Translations under genes and position numbers: made by a program
The notes under the pieces: model-generated
The model's input: the letters and a program-made list of their open reading frames with translations, nothing else
Database searches by the model: none
What the model was told of the DNA's origin: nothing
Part shown: piece by piece, positions 7,958 through 16,972 of the stretch
Numbering within the stretch: the stretch's first letter is position 1
Layout: each line of letters starts with the position of its first letter
Source: CBDHFQ01 sp965262565
GTDB taxonomy: Bacteria > Bacteroidota > Bacteroidia > J057
DNA length: 64,000 bases
Direction of reading: 5' to 3'
Assembly: GCA_965262565.1 (NCBI GenBank)
Contig: CBDHFQ010000012.1
Location: 62,001 to 126,000, forward strand

Positions 7958-9421
7958 ATGAATACTAAGAGCCATACTTCGACCTCGTTATCTCATTCAT
8001 CTACCTCTCCTGATGATAAGGGAAGTAGTAGAAGAAAATTCATTAAACAAAGTGCTACTGCGGCGGCGGGGCTAACTATTTTGCCCAGATATGTAATGGG
8101 GGGACCAGGATATATAGCTCCGAGTGATAAGTTGAACATTGCTGGGATAGGAGCTGGAGGCAAAGGAACCAGTAATTTGGCAGCTGCCAGCCAATGGGAT
8201 GAAGCTACTAAGCAGACGGTGGAAAATATCGTTGCATTGTGTGATGTAGATGATGAAAGAGCAGCTACCTCTTTTTCGCGATATCCTGATGCGAAGCGGT
8301 ACAAAGATTTCAGGCTCATGCTAGAAGAAATGGGAAATGACATAGATGCAGTGATGATTTCCACGCCAGATCATACCCATGCTGTAGCGGCTATGGCCTG
8401 TATGCAATTGAATAAGCATGTTTATGTAGAAAAGCCTCTTACTCACAATGTATATGAGGCCCGCTTACTTACGGAAAAAGCCAGAGAATATGGTGTAACT
8501 ACACAGATGGGGAATCAAGGAAATTCCAGTGATGATATCAGAAGAATATGCGAGTGGATAGATGCCGGGACGATTGGAGAAGTAAAAGAGGTTCACTGTT
8601 GGACCAACAGACCTGTATGGGCTCAAGGGATTTCTCGTCCTCAAATAGCTCCTCCAGTACCAACTACGCTAAATTGGGATTTGTGGTTAGGGCCAGCTCC
8701 TTTGCAAACTTATCACCCTACCTTTGTTCCCTTCGGATGGAGAGGATGGTGGGATTTTGGGACTGGTGCTTTGGGAGATATGGCGTGTCATATTATTGAT
8801 CCTGCATTCAAGGCGTTAAAATTAGGATATCCTACCAGTGTGGAAGCGAGTGCCACTGTTCAGCGGACGCCCGATAGAAAAATTGTTGATCCATCAGCTT
8901 GCGCACCTTCAGCATCAATCATTCATTTTGAATTTCCAGAAAGAGAAGGAATGCCTCCGGTTACCTTGCATTGGTATGATGGTGGATTACTTCCCAGAAG
9001 GCCAGAAGAACTAGAAGATGGTGAACCTATGGGAGACAGTGGAGGTGGAGTTCTTTTCGTGGGAGATAAAGGCAAGTTGATGTGTGATGTATATGCCAGG
9101 AGACCTCGTTTATTGCCTTTAAGTAAGATGGAGGACTTTGTAGCGCCTGAAAAGACCTTGGAACGCATAGAAGGTAGTCATCAATCTAGTTGGGTGGCAG
9201 CATGTAAAGAAGGAACGCAACCAAGTTCTAATTTCGATTATGCCGGTCCACTCACTGAGATGATTTTAATGGGTAATCTCGCTATCAGGAGTTTTTATGA
9301 TGGTAATGAGGGAAGGAAAAAACTTCTATGGGATGGAAAAAATATGCAAATTACAAATTACGATCCTGCCAATGAATATGTGAAGAGGATATACCGTGAT
9401 GGCTGGAGCTTAGGAGTATAA
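7958..9421 (+). CDS. Tat-exported Gfo/Idh/MocA family oxidoreductase
   Basis: This 487-residue protein carries a twin-arginine signal (SSRRKFIKQSA, Arg25-Arg26, then a hydrophobic stretch to about residue 48), so it is likely folded with its cofactor before export. The Rossmann motif is IAGIGAGGKG (61-70) and the conserved EKP is at 158-160 (VYVEKPLTHNVYEA). The C-terminal half has the mixed alpha/beta domain (WDFGTGALGDMACH). Family members oxidise or isomerise sugars and inositols with NAD(P), which they often keep tightly bound. It lies 40 bases after the ThuA fusion gene on the same strand and likely works on the same sugar. Confidence 0.93.
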   Translation: MNTKSHTSTSLSHSSTSPDDKGSSRRKFIKQSATAAAGLTILPRYVMGGPGYIAPSDKLNIAGIGAGGKGTSNLAAASQWDEATKQTVENIVALCDVDDERAATSFSRYPDAKRYKDFRLMLEEMGNDIDAVMISTPDHTHAVAAMACMQLNKHVYVEKPLTHNVYEARLLTEKAREYGVTTQMGNQGNSSDDIRRICEWIDAGTIGEVKEVHCWTNRPVWAQGISRPQIAPPVPTTLNWDLWLGPAPLQTYHPTFVPFGWRGWWDFGTGALGDMACHIIDPAFKALKLGYPTSVEASATVQRTPDRKIVDPSACAPSASIIHFEFPEREGMPPVTLHWYDGGLLPRRPEELEDGEPMGDSGGGVLFVGDKGKLMCDVYARRPRLLPLSKMEDFVAPEKTLERIEGSHQSSWVAACKEGTQPSSNFDYAGPLTEMILMGNLAIRSFYDGNEGRKKLLWDGKNMQITNYDPANEYVKRIYRDGWSLGV

Positions 9422-9458
9422 GATTAACCCTTTAGCTGTGAATTCAAGTTGGTAATAC

Positions 9459-10319
9459 ATGAGTGAGCCTTATCCAGAGCAGTATCTTTCCTGGCGATTT
9501 AATGCCCATGACGGACTAGAAATTTATGCCATATCCAATTTGCCTGCTACTCCGGTTAAGGCTCATGTTATTTTAATTCATGGTATCGTAGAACATTCAG
9601 CCAGATATAAACACGTATTTGCTTATCTCACTTCGCACGGATATGGAGTACATGCGATCGATTTAAGGGGACATGGGGAATCTGAGGGCGTCAGAGGATA
9701 CACCGAAAAATTTGGCGACTATATTTCTGATGTAAAGCGCTTTCATTCACAAATCAGAAGTAAATTTCCCGAGAAAGATATTTTCATGATTGGGCACAGT
9801 CTGGGAGGACTTATCGTGACCTCTTATGTCATCTTACAGCAAGCAAATTTGAAAGGGGTGATACTGAGTGGCGCAGCTTTGAAACTCGGAGAAGATTTTT
9901 CCCCAATATTGATATTTTTAGCTCCTTATATTGCCAAATGGATGCCCCATTTAAGAGTTGCTAAAATTAATACCTCAGCTATTAGTCGAGATCCTTTGGT
10001 CGTTAAAACTTACACAGATGATCCTCATGTGTTCCAACAAGGCCCTCCTGCAAAAACTGGCGTAGAAACTATCAAGGCCATCAAGCAGGTTCAAGGCTGT
10101 ATGGAGGAATTTCGGCTCCCTGTGTTAATTATGCATGGTACAGATGATAAATTAATTAATATTAAAGGAAGCGAAGAATTATTTGAGAGGGCTGATTCTC
10201 AAGATAAAATTTTACGGTTATATGAGGGATTTTATCATGAGATTTTTAATGAGCCTCAAAAAGAGCTCGTCCTTAAGGATGTGTTAAACTGGCTGGAAGA
10301 GCGATACACTAAAAATTAA
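9459..10319 (+). CDS. Alpha/beta hydrolase, monoacylglycerol lipase / lysophospholipase-like
   Basis: This 286-residue protein has the serine aminopeptidase S33 / monoacylglycerol lipase layout. The oxyanion region is HGIVEHSARY (41-50), the DLRGHGESEG motif is at 68-77, the nucleophile elbow GHSLGG gives Ser114, and the rest of the triad is Asp229/230 (MHGTDDK) and His260 (GFYHEIFNE). There is no signal peptide, so it is cytoplasmic. It probably hydrolyses monoglycerides or lysophospholipids. It follows the oxidoreductase gene by 37 bases on the same strand but has no clear link to the sugar pathway. Confidence 0.9.
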   Translation: MSEPYPEQYLSWRFNAHDGLEIYAISNLPATPVKAHVILIHGIVEHSARYKHVFAYLTSHGYGVHAIDLRGHGESEGVRGYTEKFGDYISDVKRFHSQIRSKFPEKDIFMIGHSLGGLIVTSYVILQQANLKGVILSGAALKLGEDFSPILIFLAPYIAKWMPHLRVAKINTSAISRDPLVVKTYTDDPHVFQQGPPAKTGVETIKAIKQVQGCMEEFRLPVLIMHGTDDKLINIKGSEELFERADSQDKILRLYEGFYHEIFNEPQKELVLKDVLNWLEERYTKN

Positions 10320-10338
10320 TGTTCCCTTTAACTTCCCC

Positions 10339-12015
10339 TCAAAATTTTACAGGTCTTGTCGGAATTCCCATTCTGATCCCTCCCAGAAGGCTAATCGTTC
10401 GAATGTCATTTTCCAATCTCAACCTACCTTCTATCTCAGCATAAATGTCCGTTTTGAACAATTGGTATGTAACTCTTCCCCTTAAGTGTTTTATGGATAA
10501 TGAAACTCCCTGACCTACCGTATTATCAAAATCTCTCGCTCGGTTTACTGCAAAAGATCTAGCTGGATCTCCTCCGTAATTTATATCATTTTCATCCAGG
10601 CCTTGCTCAATTTGGCTGTAAATGAGGACTATATTCAAGGCAGGAATGGGATGATAGCGTAATAAAGCAGTAACGTCATTTAAATTTGCTCCAGCAGCAT
10701 GCCCCAACACTTGTCCATAATGCGTAAAGTTTGCAGCTACATTAAAATGTTGATAAGTGTAAGGGCGAACTCGATTATATTCAAGCTGAAGGTCTAAAGT
10801 GGGCACATTTAATATATCTATATATTTAGCTCCAATCTGATATCCCAATTTATTTCCCCAAAATCCAGAACCTTCCCTTCGTTTACTAAAATTGTAATCG
10901 TCTATCAATACCTGTCCGTATAACTGAGCTGTTTTACCTACATTAGCTTTCACCGAAAAACCAATGAAAGCATTATCTGGACTTCCAAGCGCTTGTTCTG
11001 TACTTCTGTAGAAAATGATTGGATTTAGATATTGTAATTCGAACCCTCTACTTCCATTAGCTAATTGAGGGGTATAAACGATGGATTCATACACACTGAA
11101 GGAGAGGCGAGGATTCGGTTTATAGGACAATTGATGGAATACGGCATATTTTCGTGGAAATGTCCCTTCATCATCACTTTTGTTGGGGATGAAATCTATC
11201 ATCTGGGTAAATAGGTTGGTGAGTTCCAGCTTCCATATCCTGGTATTCAACTGTAACATGAGGTAATTAGCTGCGTGGTCGGAGAGGGATAAACTTTGGA
11301 AGCCATTCCCCCAGAAAGCTCTGTCTTTACCAAATTTAATCCTGAATGGTTTTACCGGACTGAAAGTGAGATAGGCACGTGAACTAAAATAATCCAATGT
11401 GTTTTCATCTCCGAAGGTCTTAATGAATTCCTCTCCGGGAAGTACATCTCTTTCCAAAAAATGTCGATAGATAAACACAGGTGTTCTGTTTAAATTGTCA
11501 AATACCTCGGTATAAATTCCGACTTTTTCAAACAGTTTTAACCTGATACTTACTCCTCTGGAATTGTAGGTAAGGGGAATAGGACTCCTAAAATCTGGAT
11601 ATTCATGAGATGTTAACCCTCCTGAAACGTGAAGGACTGGATTTATATATAACTCAACATCATTATTTCCCGAAGAAGCGAAATGGTAAAAATCCCTGTG
11701 ATTTGTATAAAAGGTATTCCATAGACCTTTATGAAGATCCACATTGGCCATAGAATCGGAAACTAAATTGAGCATTCTTTCATGCCAGCCTTTTTCTACA
11801 GGAGTGAGTTCTTCTGATGGAACGGCTAATAATAATGGACCCATATGTTCTCTCGCATATGGCTTTATATCTGTGTGAATGACTTGATTAGTATAACCTT
11901 TGATATCAATTCTATCGATATAATGATACAAGTCGTGATTCAATAATAGATCTGCATCTTGAGCATAAAGAAAAGTGGAGGACAGTATTGTAATACAGGC
12001 GAGAAAATATTTCAT
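10339..12015 (-). CDS. Capsule-assembly Wzi-like outer-membrane beta-barrel protein
   Basis: This 558-residue protein has a cleavable signal peptide (MKYFLACITILSSTFLYAQ). A short helical N-terminal part is followed by a long region of alternating polar and hydrophobic strands ending in a C-terminal strand. Features such as KFGKDRAFWGNGFQSL (about 226-241), repeated aromatic-girdle strands and the terminal GIRMGIPTRPVKF fit the Wzi/porin-like barrels annotated in Bacteroidota as capsule assembly proteins. Wzi anchors capsular polysaccharide at the cell surface in enterobacteria; the role here is inferred. A glycosyltransferase gene starts divergently 46 bases away, so both may serve surface polysaccharide. 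Confidence 0.65.
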   Translation of the reverse strand: MKYFLACITILSSTFLYAQDADLLLNHDLYHYIDRIDIKGYTNQVIHTDIKPYAREHMGPLLLAVPSEELTPVEKGWHERMLNLVSDSMANVDLHKGLWNTFYTNHRDFYHFASSGNNDVELYINPVLHVSGGLTSHEYPDFRSPIPLTYNSRGVSIRLKLFEKVGIYTEVFDNLNRTPVFIYRHFLERDVLPGEEFIKTFGDENTLDYFSSRAYLTFSPVKPFRIKFGKDRAFWGNGFQSLSLSDHAANYLMLQLNTRIWKLELTNLFTQMIDFIPNKSDDEGTFPRKYAVFHQLSYKPNPRLSFSVYESIVYTPQLANGSRGFELQYLNPIIFYRSTEQALGSPDNAFIGFSVKANVGKTAQLYGQVLIDDYNFSKRREGSGFWGNKLGYQIGAKYIDILNVPTLDLQLEYNRVRPYTYQHFNVAANFTHYGQVLGHAAGANLNDVTALLRYHPIPALNIVLIYSQIEQGLDENDINYGGDPARSFAVNRARDFDNTVGQGVSLSIKHLRGRVTYQLFKTDIYAEIEGRLRLENDIRTISLLGGIRMGIPTRPVKF

Positions 12016-12061
12016 CCAGTTTGTATATTTCCGTAAAAATAAATATTAGCTTCGAATCATA

Positions 12062-13222
12062 ATGAGCATTTTTCCCTCTTCTTCAACTTCTTCTCGCAAA
12101 CTCATTATGGCAGTGATTAATGATCTCTCTTCAGATCAGCGAATTCATCGAATAGCGAGCTCTCTTCAAGCTTCGGGGTGGAAAGTATTAGTAGTAGGGC
12201 GAAGACTACCTCATTCTCTTCCTTTACTTCCCCGTTCTTATGGTACCAAGCGAATGAAATTGTGGTTCCAAAGAGGAAAATGGTTCTATCTCGAATACAA
12301 TGTGCGTCTCTTTTTACTATTGTTATTTCGCAAAGTCCACTTAATCAATGCAAATGATCTGGATACCTTGCTAGCCTGCACCCTCATTTCAAAGGTAAAG
12401 CAAATTCCTTTGATCTATGATGCTCATGAGTTATTTACCGAAGTCCCCGAACTCATACACAGACCCCGGACTCAGCATATATGGCTTAAGATAGAACAAT
12501 GGCTAATTCCCAAAGTACATGCGGCTTATACCGTAAATGAGAGTCTGTCTCAGATTTATTACCAACGCTATCGCATTCCTTTTTCAGTTGTTCGAAATCT
12601 TCCCTCAAAAAGAGTTATTCCTAATACGACTATAAAGAAAAATACCCTCCGCCGTAGATTGATTTATCAAGGTTCTTTAAATGTGGGGCGCGGGCTGGAA
12701 TTAATGATAGAAAGTATGGCCCATTTGGAGGGATATGAGCTTTGGATCGTAGGGAGAGGAGACATTGAAAGCCAATTAAAGAATACCCTGAAACATATTT
12801 CCTTCGCGGACAGGATTGACTTAATAGGATTTGTTCCCTTCGAAAAATTACCTGAATTAACTGTTCAGGCACACTTGGGATTAAGTTTAGAAGAAGATAT
12901 GGGAGCCAATTATCGCTTTGCCTCTCCTAATAAATTATTTGATTACATTCAGGCAGGTATACCAGTTCTGGTTTCAGACTTACCTGAAATGAGGAAGCTG
13001 GTTCAGCAGCATAGGGTAGGAGAGGTACTCATCAATGAAGAACGCACTTCCTCTAAGCTTGCTGATAAGATTCGATCTATATGCGAAAATGAAGAAAAAT
13101 ACAGCGATTATAAGCGACAATGTGAGAAGGCAGCAGAAGAATTACATTGGGAAAAAGAATCCCTCAGCTTATTATCGATATATGAACAGTTTACCTTTGG
13201 GGAGAATAAGAAAAATCAATAA
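12062..13222 (+). CDS. Glycosyltransferase family 4 (GT-B fold)
   Basis: This 386-residue protein has an N-terminal sugar-acceptor domain beginning MAVINDLSSDQRIHR (from residue 16), with LIYDAHELFTEVPE near residue 120. The C-terminal nucleotide-sugar domain contains LIYQGSLNVGRGLELM and the family signature FASPNKLFDYIQAGIPVLVS (about 282-301). GT4 enzymes transfer sugars from activated donors with retention of configuration, usually during lipopolysaccharide, capsule or exopolysaccharide synthesis. A start at Met16 (12107) is also possible. It is divergent from the Wzi-like gene, a context that fits surface glycan assembly. Confidence 0.9.
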   Translation: MSIFPSSSTSSRKLIMAVINDLSSDQRIHRIASSLQASGWKVLVVGRRLPHSLPLLPRSYGTKRMKLWFQRGKWFYLEYNVRLFLLLLFRKVHLINANDLDTLLACTLISKVKQIPLIYDAHELFTEVPELIHRPRTQHIWLKIEQWLIPKVHAAYTVNESLSQIYYQRYRIPFSVVRNLPSKRVIPNTTIKKNTLRRRLIYQGSLNVGRGLELMIESMAHLEGYELWIVGRGDIESQLKNTLKHISFADRIDLIGFVPFEKLPELTVQAHLGLSLEEDMGANYRFASPNKLFDYIQAGIPVLVSDLPEMRKLVQQHRVGEVLINEERTSSKLADKIRSICENEEKYSDYKRQCEKAAEELHWEKESLSLLSIYEQFTFGENKKNQ

Positions 13223-13260
13223 ATAAACAAGCTGGAGCTGTAACATGTTCCAAGGTTAAT

Positions 13261-14334
13261 ATGGGAATGCCGAAACACTATTTACTGGAAGTTGCAAACG
13301 TACATCGGGATACAGCCGATGCAATAAGCATTTATTTCCACCAACCTAAATTGGAAAGAATACAATACAAACCGGGACAATACTTAACCTTAAAAGTCGA
13401 AATTGATCAACGATTTTATTATCGATCATATTCCATGTTTACTACCCAACGACTAGATGAGCAGTTGGCAATCATGGTAAAACGAGTTCCTAAGGGCGTG
13501 GTCTCATCCTATTTACATGAACACGTAAAAGTAGGTATGCGATTGGAAGTTATAGAGCCGGCAGGATCATTTTTTTTAGTTAATACTGTAAAAGATATCA
13601 GAACCATAGTGCTGATAGGAGCAGGGAGTGGTATAACGCCTTTAATGGCCATGTTAAGATCTACGCTCTTCGATGCACCCAGAAGTAAAGTATTGTTTAT
13701 TTATGCCAATAGGAATGAAGCTAGTATTATTTTTCGATCTGAACTGGAGAAATTAAGCGATATATTCTCTCACAGGTTTAAGCTGCTCCACATTTTATCT
13801 CAGGCTGAGCCTGGGCTCAGCCTGGATCACAAAAAAGGAAGAATTACTTCGGACAACATAATGAGTTATTTGGCCGAATTAGGGTTTGATAAAACGAACC
13901 CTCATAAGATTTTTCTCTGCGCACCAGAGGAGTTGATGGACTTCGCACAAAAAGCATTGATCCAAGCAGAGATTAAGGAGCAACACATTTTTAGGGAAGC
14001 CTATCACAGCCCGGCAAAACACATTTTAGAAGGCATCGAACAGGAAGGAATACAAACCAGAAAGGTATCCATCAATACCAAAGTCGGGATGAAGGAAGTC
14101 ACGGTTCCAGCAGGCATGAGTATACTGGATGCTGGTCTTGAGGCAGGTGTAGATATCCCACATTCTTGTAGAACAGGCGAATGTCTAACCTGTATGGCTG
14201 TGCTGGAAAAAGGAAAGGTGCGAATGCGGGATAAAAATGCATTGACAGAACAAGATTACGATAGAGGGTATCGTTTATTGTGCCAGTCTTTTCCATTGGA
14301 TGGAGAAGTGGAATTAAACATAGAGGAGGGTTAA
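13261..14334 (+). CDS. PaaE-like NAD(P)H:ferredoxin oxidoreductase with C-terminal 2Fe-2S domain
   Basis: This 357-residue protein has three modules. An FAD-binding barrel spans about 5-105, with RSYS at 55-58 and PGQYLTLKV. An NAD(P)-binding domain spans about 112-245, with GAGSGITPLMAML at 120-132. A plant-type ferredoxin domain spans about 266-357, with cluster ligands Cys303, Cys308, Cys311 and Cys341. This is the layout of the phenylacetyl-CoA epoxidase reductase PaaE and related oxygenase reductases, which pass electrons from NAD(P)H to a partner. No oxygenase or paa genes are seen, so the partner must lie elsewhere. A start at Met3 is equally possible. Confidence 0.93.
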   Translation: MGMPKHYLLEVANVHRDTADAISIYFHQPKLERIQYKPGQYLTLKVEIDQRFYYRSYSMFTTQRLDEQLAIMVKRVPKGVVSSYLHEHVKVGMRLEVIEPAGSFFLVNTVKDIRTIVLIGAGSGITPLMAMLRSTLFDAPRSKVLFIYANRNEASIIFRSELEKLSDIFSHRFKLLHILSQAEPGLSLDHKKGRITSDNIMSYLAELGFDKTNPHKIFLCAPEELMDFAQKALIQAEIKEQHIFREAYHSPAKHILEGIEQEGIQTRKVSINTKVGMKEVTVPAGMSILDAGLEAGVDIPHSCRTGECLTCMAVLEKGKVRMRDKNALTEQDYDRGYRLLCQSFPLDGEVELNIEEG

Positions 14335-14408
14335 TTGGTACCAACGGGGATGATCCCTGTCATTTAGCTCAGCATGGGGATATATAAACTCCCTGAGAAT
14401 CAAAGAAT

Positions 14409-15341
14409 ATGAAGAATTGGGTTTTTCGATGCATTCAGCCTGTGGTTTTATGTATGTTCTTATTGCTAGGAAGTGGGCTGAGATCATTTGCTCAAAATGA
14501 GTTCGACTTGTGGGCCGCCAGAGTAGGTTGGGATGGGGTTACTCCTTGGAGGTTCTTTCTAAATATTGCTCCTGAGACCTTAGGGCCTAACGCTTTACCT
14601 GTTCTCAGGCTTCAACGAGGGAAAATAAGATCTCTTTCGGAAATAGAGTTACGACCAGAATTTCATTTCAATGAGGGAGATCAAACATACGATCTTTTTC
14701 TACGTGCTTATTTGCCTATTGCCCCAGAAAAGGTAGCATTAGAAGTTTTTATGGTAACATATGAAAAGTATCAATTTTCAGAGGAAATAAGAGATCTGCG
14801 AGCAGCCAGGACGAGTAGTGGGGAAGGATCTACAGAAGGAGATGTTTTTGTCAGTACGATCGTTCAATTGTTAAAGGATAAGCCCAAATTCCCTGATGTT
14901 GCCTTAAGTATACAGTTGAAAACTGCTTCAGGAGGGAAACTGGAAGATGCCAGATATACAGATGCTCCTGCTTATGCATTTGACCTATCAGCAGGAAAAT
15001 CTTTCAATCTTTCAGATAATACCCATTCAAGTTTGCGACTACATGGTATGTTAGGTTTTTATGTATGGCAGATTTACGATTTCACCCAACGGCAAAACGA
15101 TGCCATCGCCTTTGGATTGGGCACAGCTATTGATTTCTCTTCCTGGGAAATAAGTCAGGATATTTCCGGATATGCAGGATATATCGGTAATGGAGATAGA
15201 CCCGTAGTCTACAGAATTGACCTGACAAAAAAGGCTAATCCTATTCAATGGCGTTTCGGCTATCAAATAGGATTACGAGATTTTCCTTATCAAACGTTAA
15301 GACTATCAGCAATTTATCGATTCCCTTTACAGAAGAATTAA
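14409..15341 (+). CDS. Hypothetical secreted protein, probable outer-membrane beta-barrel
   Basis: This 310-residue protein has a signal peptide (hydrophobic 10-27, cleavage near SFAQNE). Many alternating beta strands follow, the last reading RLSAIYRFPL with a terminal aromatic pattern, as expected of an outer-membrane barrel. No catalytic motif or named family is recognised. It follows the PaaE-like gene by about 75 bases on the same strand and is convergent with the TlpA-like genes. Function unknown. Confidence 0.6.
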   Translation: MKNWVFRCIQPVVLCMFLLLGSGLRSFAQNEFDLWAARVGWDGVTPWRFFLNIAPETLGPNALPVLRLQRGKIRSLSEIELRPEFHFNEGDQTYDLFLRAYLPIAPEKVALEVFMVTYEKYQFSEEIRDLRAARTSSGEGSTEGDVFVSTIVQLLKDKPKFPDVALSIQLKTASGGKLEDARYTDAPAYAFDLSAGKSFNLSDNTHSSLRLHGMLGFYVWQIYDFTQRQNDAIAFGLGTAIDFSSWEISQDISGYAGYIGNGDRPVVYRIDLTKKANPIQWRFGYQIGLRDFPYQTLRLSAIYRFPLQKN

Positions 15342-15350
15342 GGCTAAAGA

Positions 15351-16838
15351 CTACTTTTGTTCTGTTCCTTTTGCATTTGCTTCCTCTTCAGTTTCATCAA
15401 GCTCTCCTTCGAGTTTAAGCACTAACTCTTCTAGCTGCTCCACAGATATTTGCTTGGCTAGAATATTCTTATCCTTATCTAACAAAAATAATCTGGGAGT
15501 GCTCCGTACATCATACAGTCTATCGAATCCTGAAATTCTTTGATGATCCTGGGTAACAATATCCGTTAATCCATATTCTTCGGCTTTCTCTTTCCAGTCA
15601 TCTACATTGCCATTAATGCTAACCGTAAACAAAGAAGCATCTCTGTCCTTGAGTTTTGTTTTAAAGGTTTCAGCTAATTGAGGGGTAACTTTTTTACAAT
15701 GGCCGCAATCATAATCCCAAAAATATAGTACGGTATATTTTCCTGGTGCATCGTGTAAAGAGGCTGATTGTCCATTAATATCTTTGGAAGTAAAATTGGG
15801 AGCTATTCTTCCAATGAGGGTAGGGGAAATTGCTAAAGCCCTTTCTTCCATCTTTTTAATGGTTTCTTCATCTGACCAAAATGCTTCTCCATTCATATAG
15901 TATGTTTCAACCATATGAACATAAACAGCATCCATACCCATGATCTTAGAGTTAGCATATTTATTCAAGAAGGTAACTACAAAATATTGGAATGCTTCAT
16001 CATTATCTCTCGTCATATCTACGATTTCATCTATCGCCTTATTCAATGAATCAGGTTGTTGAGGTACTAATTTGTCGATGTACTTCATCGCTTTGCTATG
16101 CAACACAGGAGTACGTAGCAATCTACCATCGCTAAAATCTACATCGTCAAAAAAATGCTGGCGATAATAGCGATAAGGGTATAGAGAATCTGCCTTTCCA
16201 TTTTCATCTATAGGAATCTCTGGAACCTCTGGCTCATCTAAAGCTTTCAAGACTCGAGCATAGAAAAATTCTTGTTGGCTGGCTTTTAAGGTTGTTCTAT
16301 GTGCTTGTACTTCATTATCTACCTCCTTAAGCTTTTCCTGTAATTCCTTCTTTTTCTCTTCATCTGTTTCTTGTTCCATTTGAGATTTCAGTGAGTTAGC
16401 TATACCCCTTTTTTCCTTTAGAAAGGTTAAATCATGATAAAACACTTCATTATCTGCAGATCCTTCAATACTCATATGCTTGACAAAGTCAGCCGTATCA
16501 GTGGAAAGAGAAAAATACTGATCCTTATCCAAAATAATTTCGAAGTAATTGTTGGAAGGGGGAAGTACTACCAGATATATACCTCCGGGTAGGGATTCAC
16601 TACCTGAAAAAACAAAAGAACCTTCCTGAACGGTAGTTGTATCAGTAATGTATTGTTTATCGCCGAAGTGATTGGCCAGGTAGGCTGTATCAGCAGTAAA
16701 TCCTTCGACAGTTACCTCTATCTGATACCCTTCCTGAATAACTTCTTCTTCCTTGACGGTTCCTTCCTGTGCATAGGTACACCCATAAAAAGTATAACCT
16801 AATAGCGTTAATATAAAGTAATAATAATTTTTTGCCAT
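15351..16838 (-). CDS. TlpA-like thioredoxin-fold lipoprotein with DUF4369/DUF5106-type N-terminus
   Basis: This 495-residue exported protein has a signal with Cys20 followed by AQ. An N-terminal beta domain (about 35-150) resembles DUF4369, and a Glu/Lys-rich helical segment (about 165-200) and a DUF5106-like middle lead to a C-terminal thioredoxin domain (about 345-480). The redox motif is Cys378-Gly-His-Cys381, and a conserved cis-Pro loop, STPRLFLLD, follows. Such proteins reduce or exchange disulfides in the periplasm or at the outer membrane. An acidic tail (ELDETEEEAN) ends the protein. The gene upstream on the same strand, about 134 bases away, is a paralogue that has lost this motif. 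Confidence 0.88.
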   Translation of the reverse strand: MAKNYYYFILTLLGYTFYGCTYAQEGTVKEEEVIQEGYQIEVTVEGFTADTAYLANHFGDKQYITDTTTVQEGSFVFSGSESLPGGIYLVVLPPSNNYFEIILDKDQYFSLSTDTADFVKHMSIEGSADNEVFYHDLTFLKEKRGIANSLKSQMEQETDEEKKKELQEKLKEVDNEVQAHRTTLKASQQEFFYARVLKALDEPEVPEIPIDENGKADSLYPYRYYRQHFFDDVDFSDGRLLRTPVLHSKAMKYIDKLVPQQPDSLNKAIDEIVDMTRDNDEAFQYFVVTFLNKYANSKIMGMDAVYVHMVETYYMNGEAFWSDEETIKKMEERALAISPTLIGRIAPNFTSKDINGQSASLHDAPGKYTVLYFWDYDCGHCKKVTPQLAETFKTKLKDRDASLFTVSINGNVDDWKEKAEEYGLTDIVTQDHQRISGFDRLYDVRSTPRLFLLDKDKNILAKQISVEQLEELVLKLEGELDETEEEANAKGTEQK

Positions 16839-16972
16839 AATGTTTTACTTCCTTTGTAATTCCCTTTTCATTACAAACAGATCCCAAATTTCCCTGCTAA
16901 AGATAGTTTAGAAGCGGGGAAAAAACAGGTTGATATAAAAGCCCTTATAATAAACAATATTTGAGCCAATTT

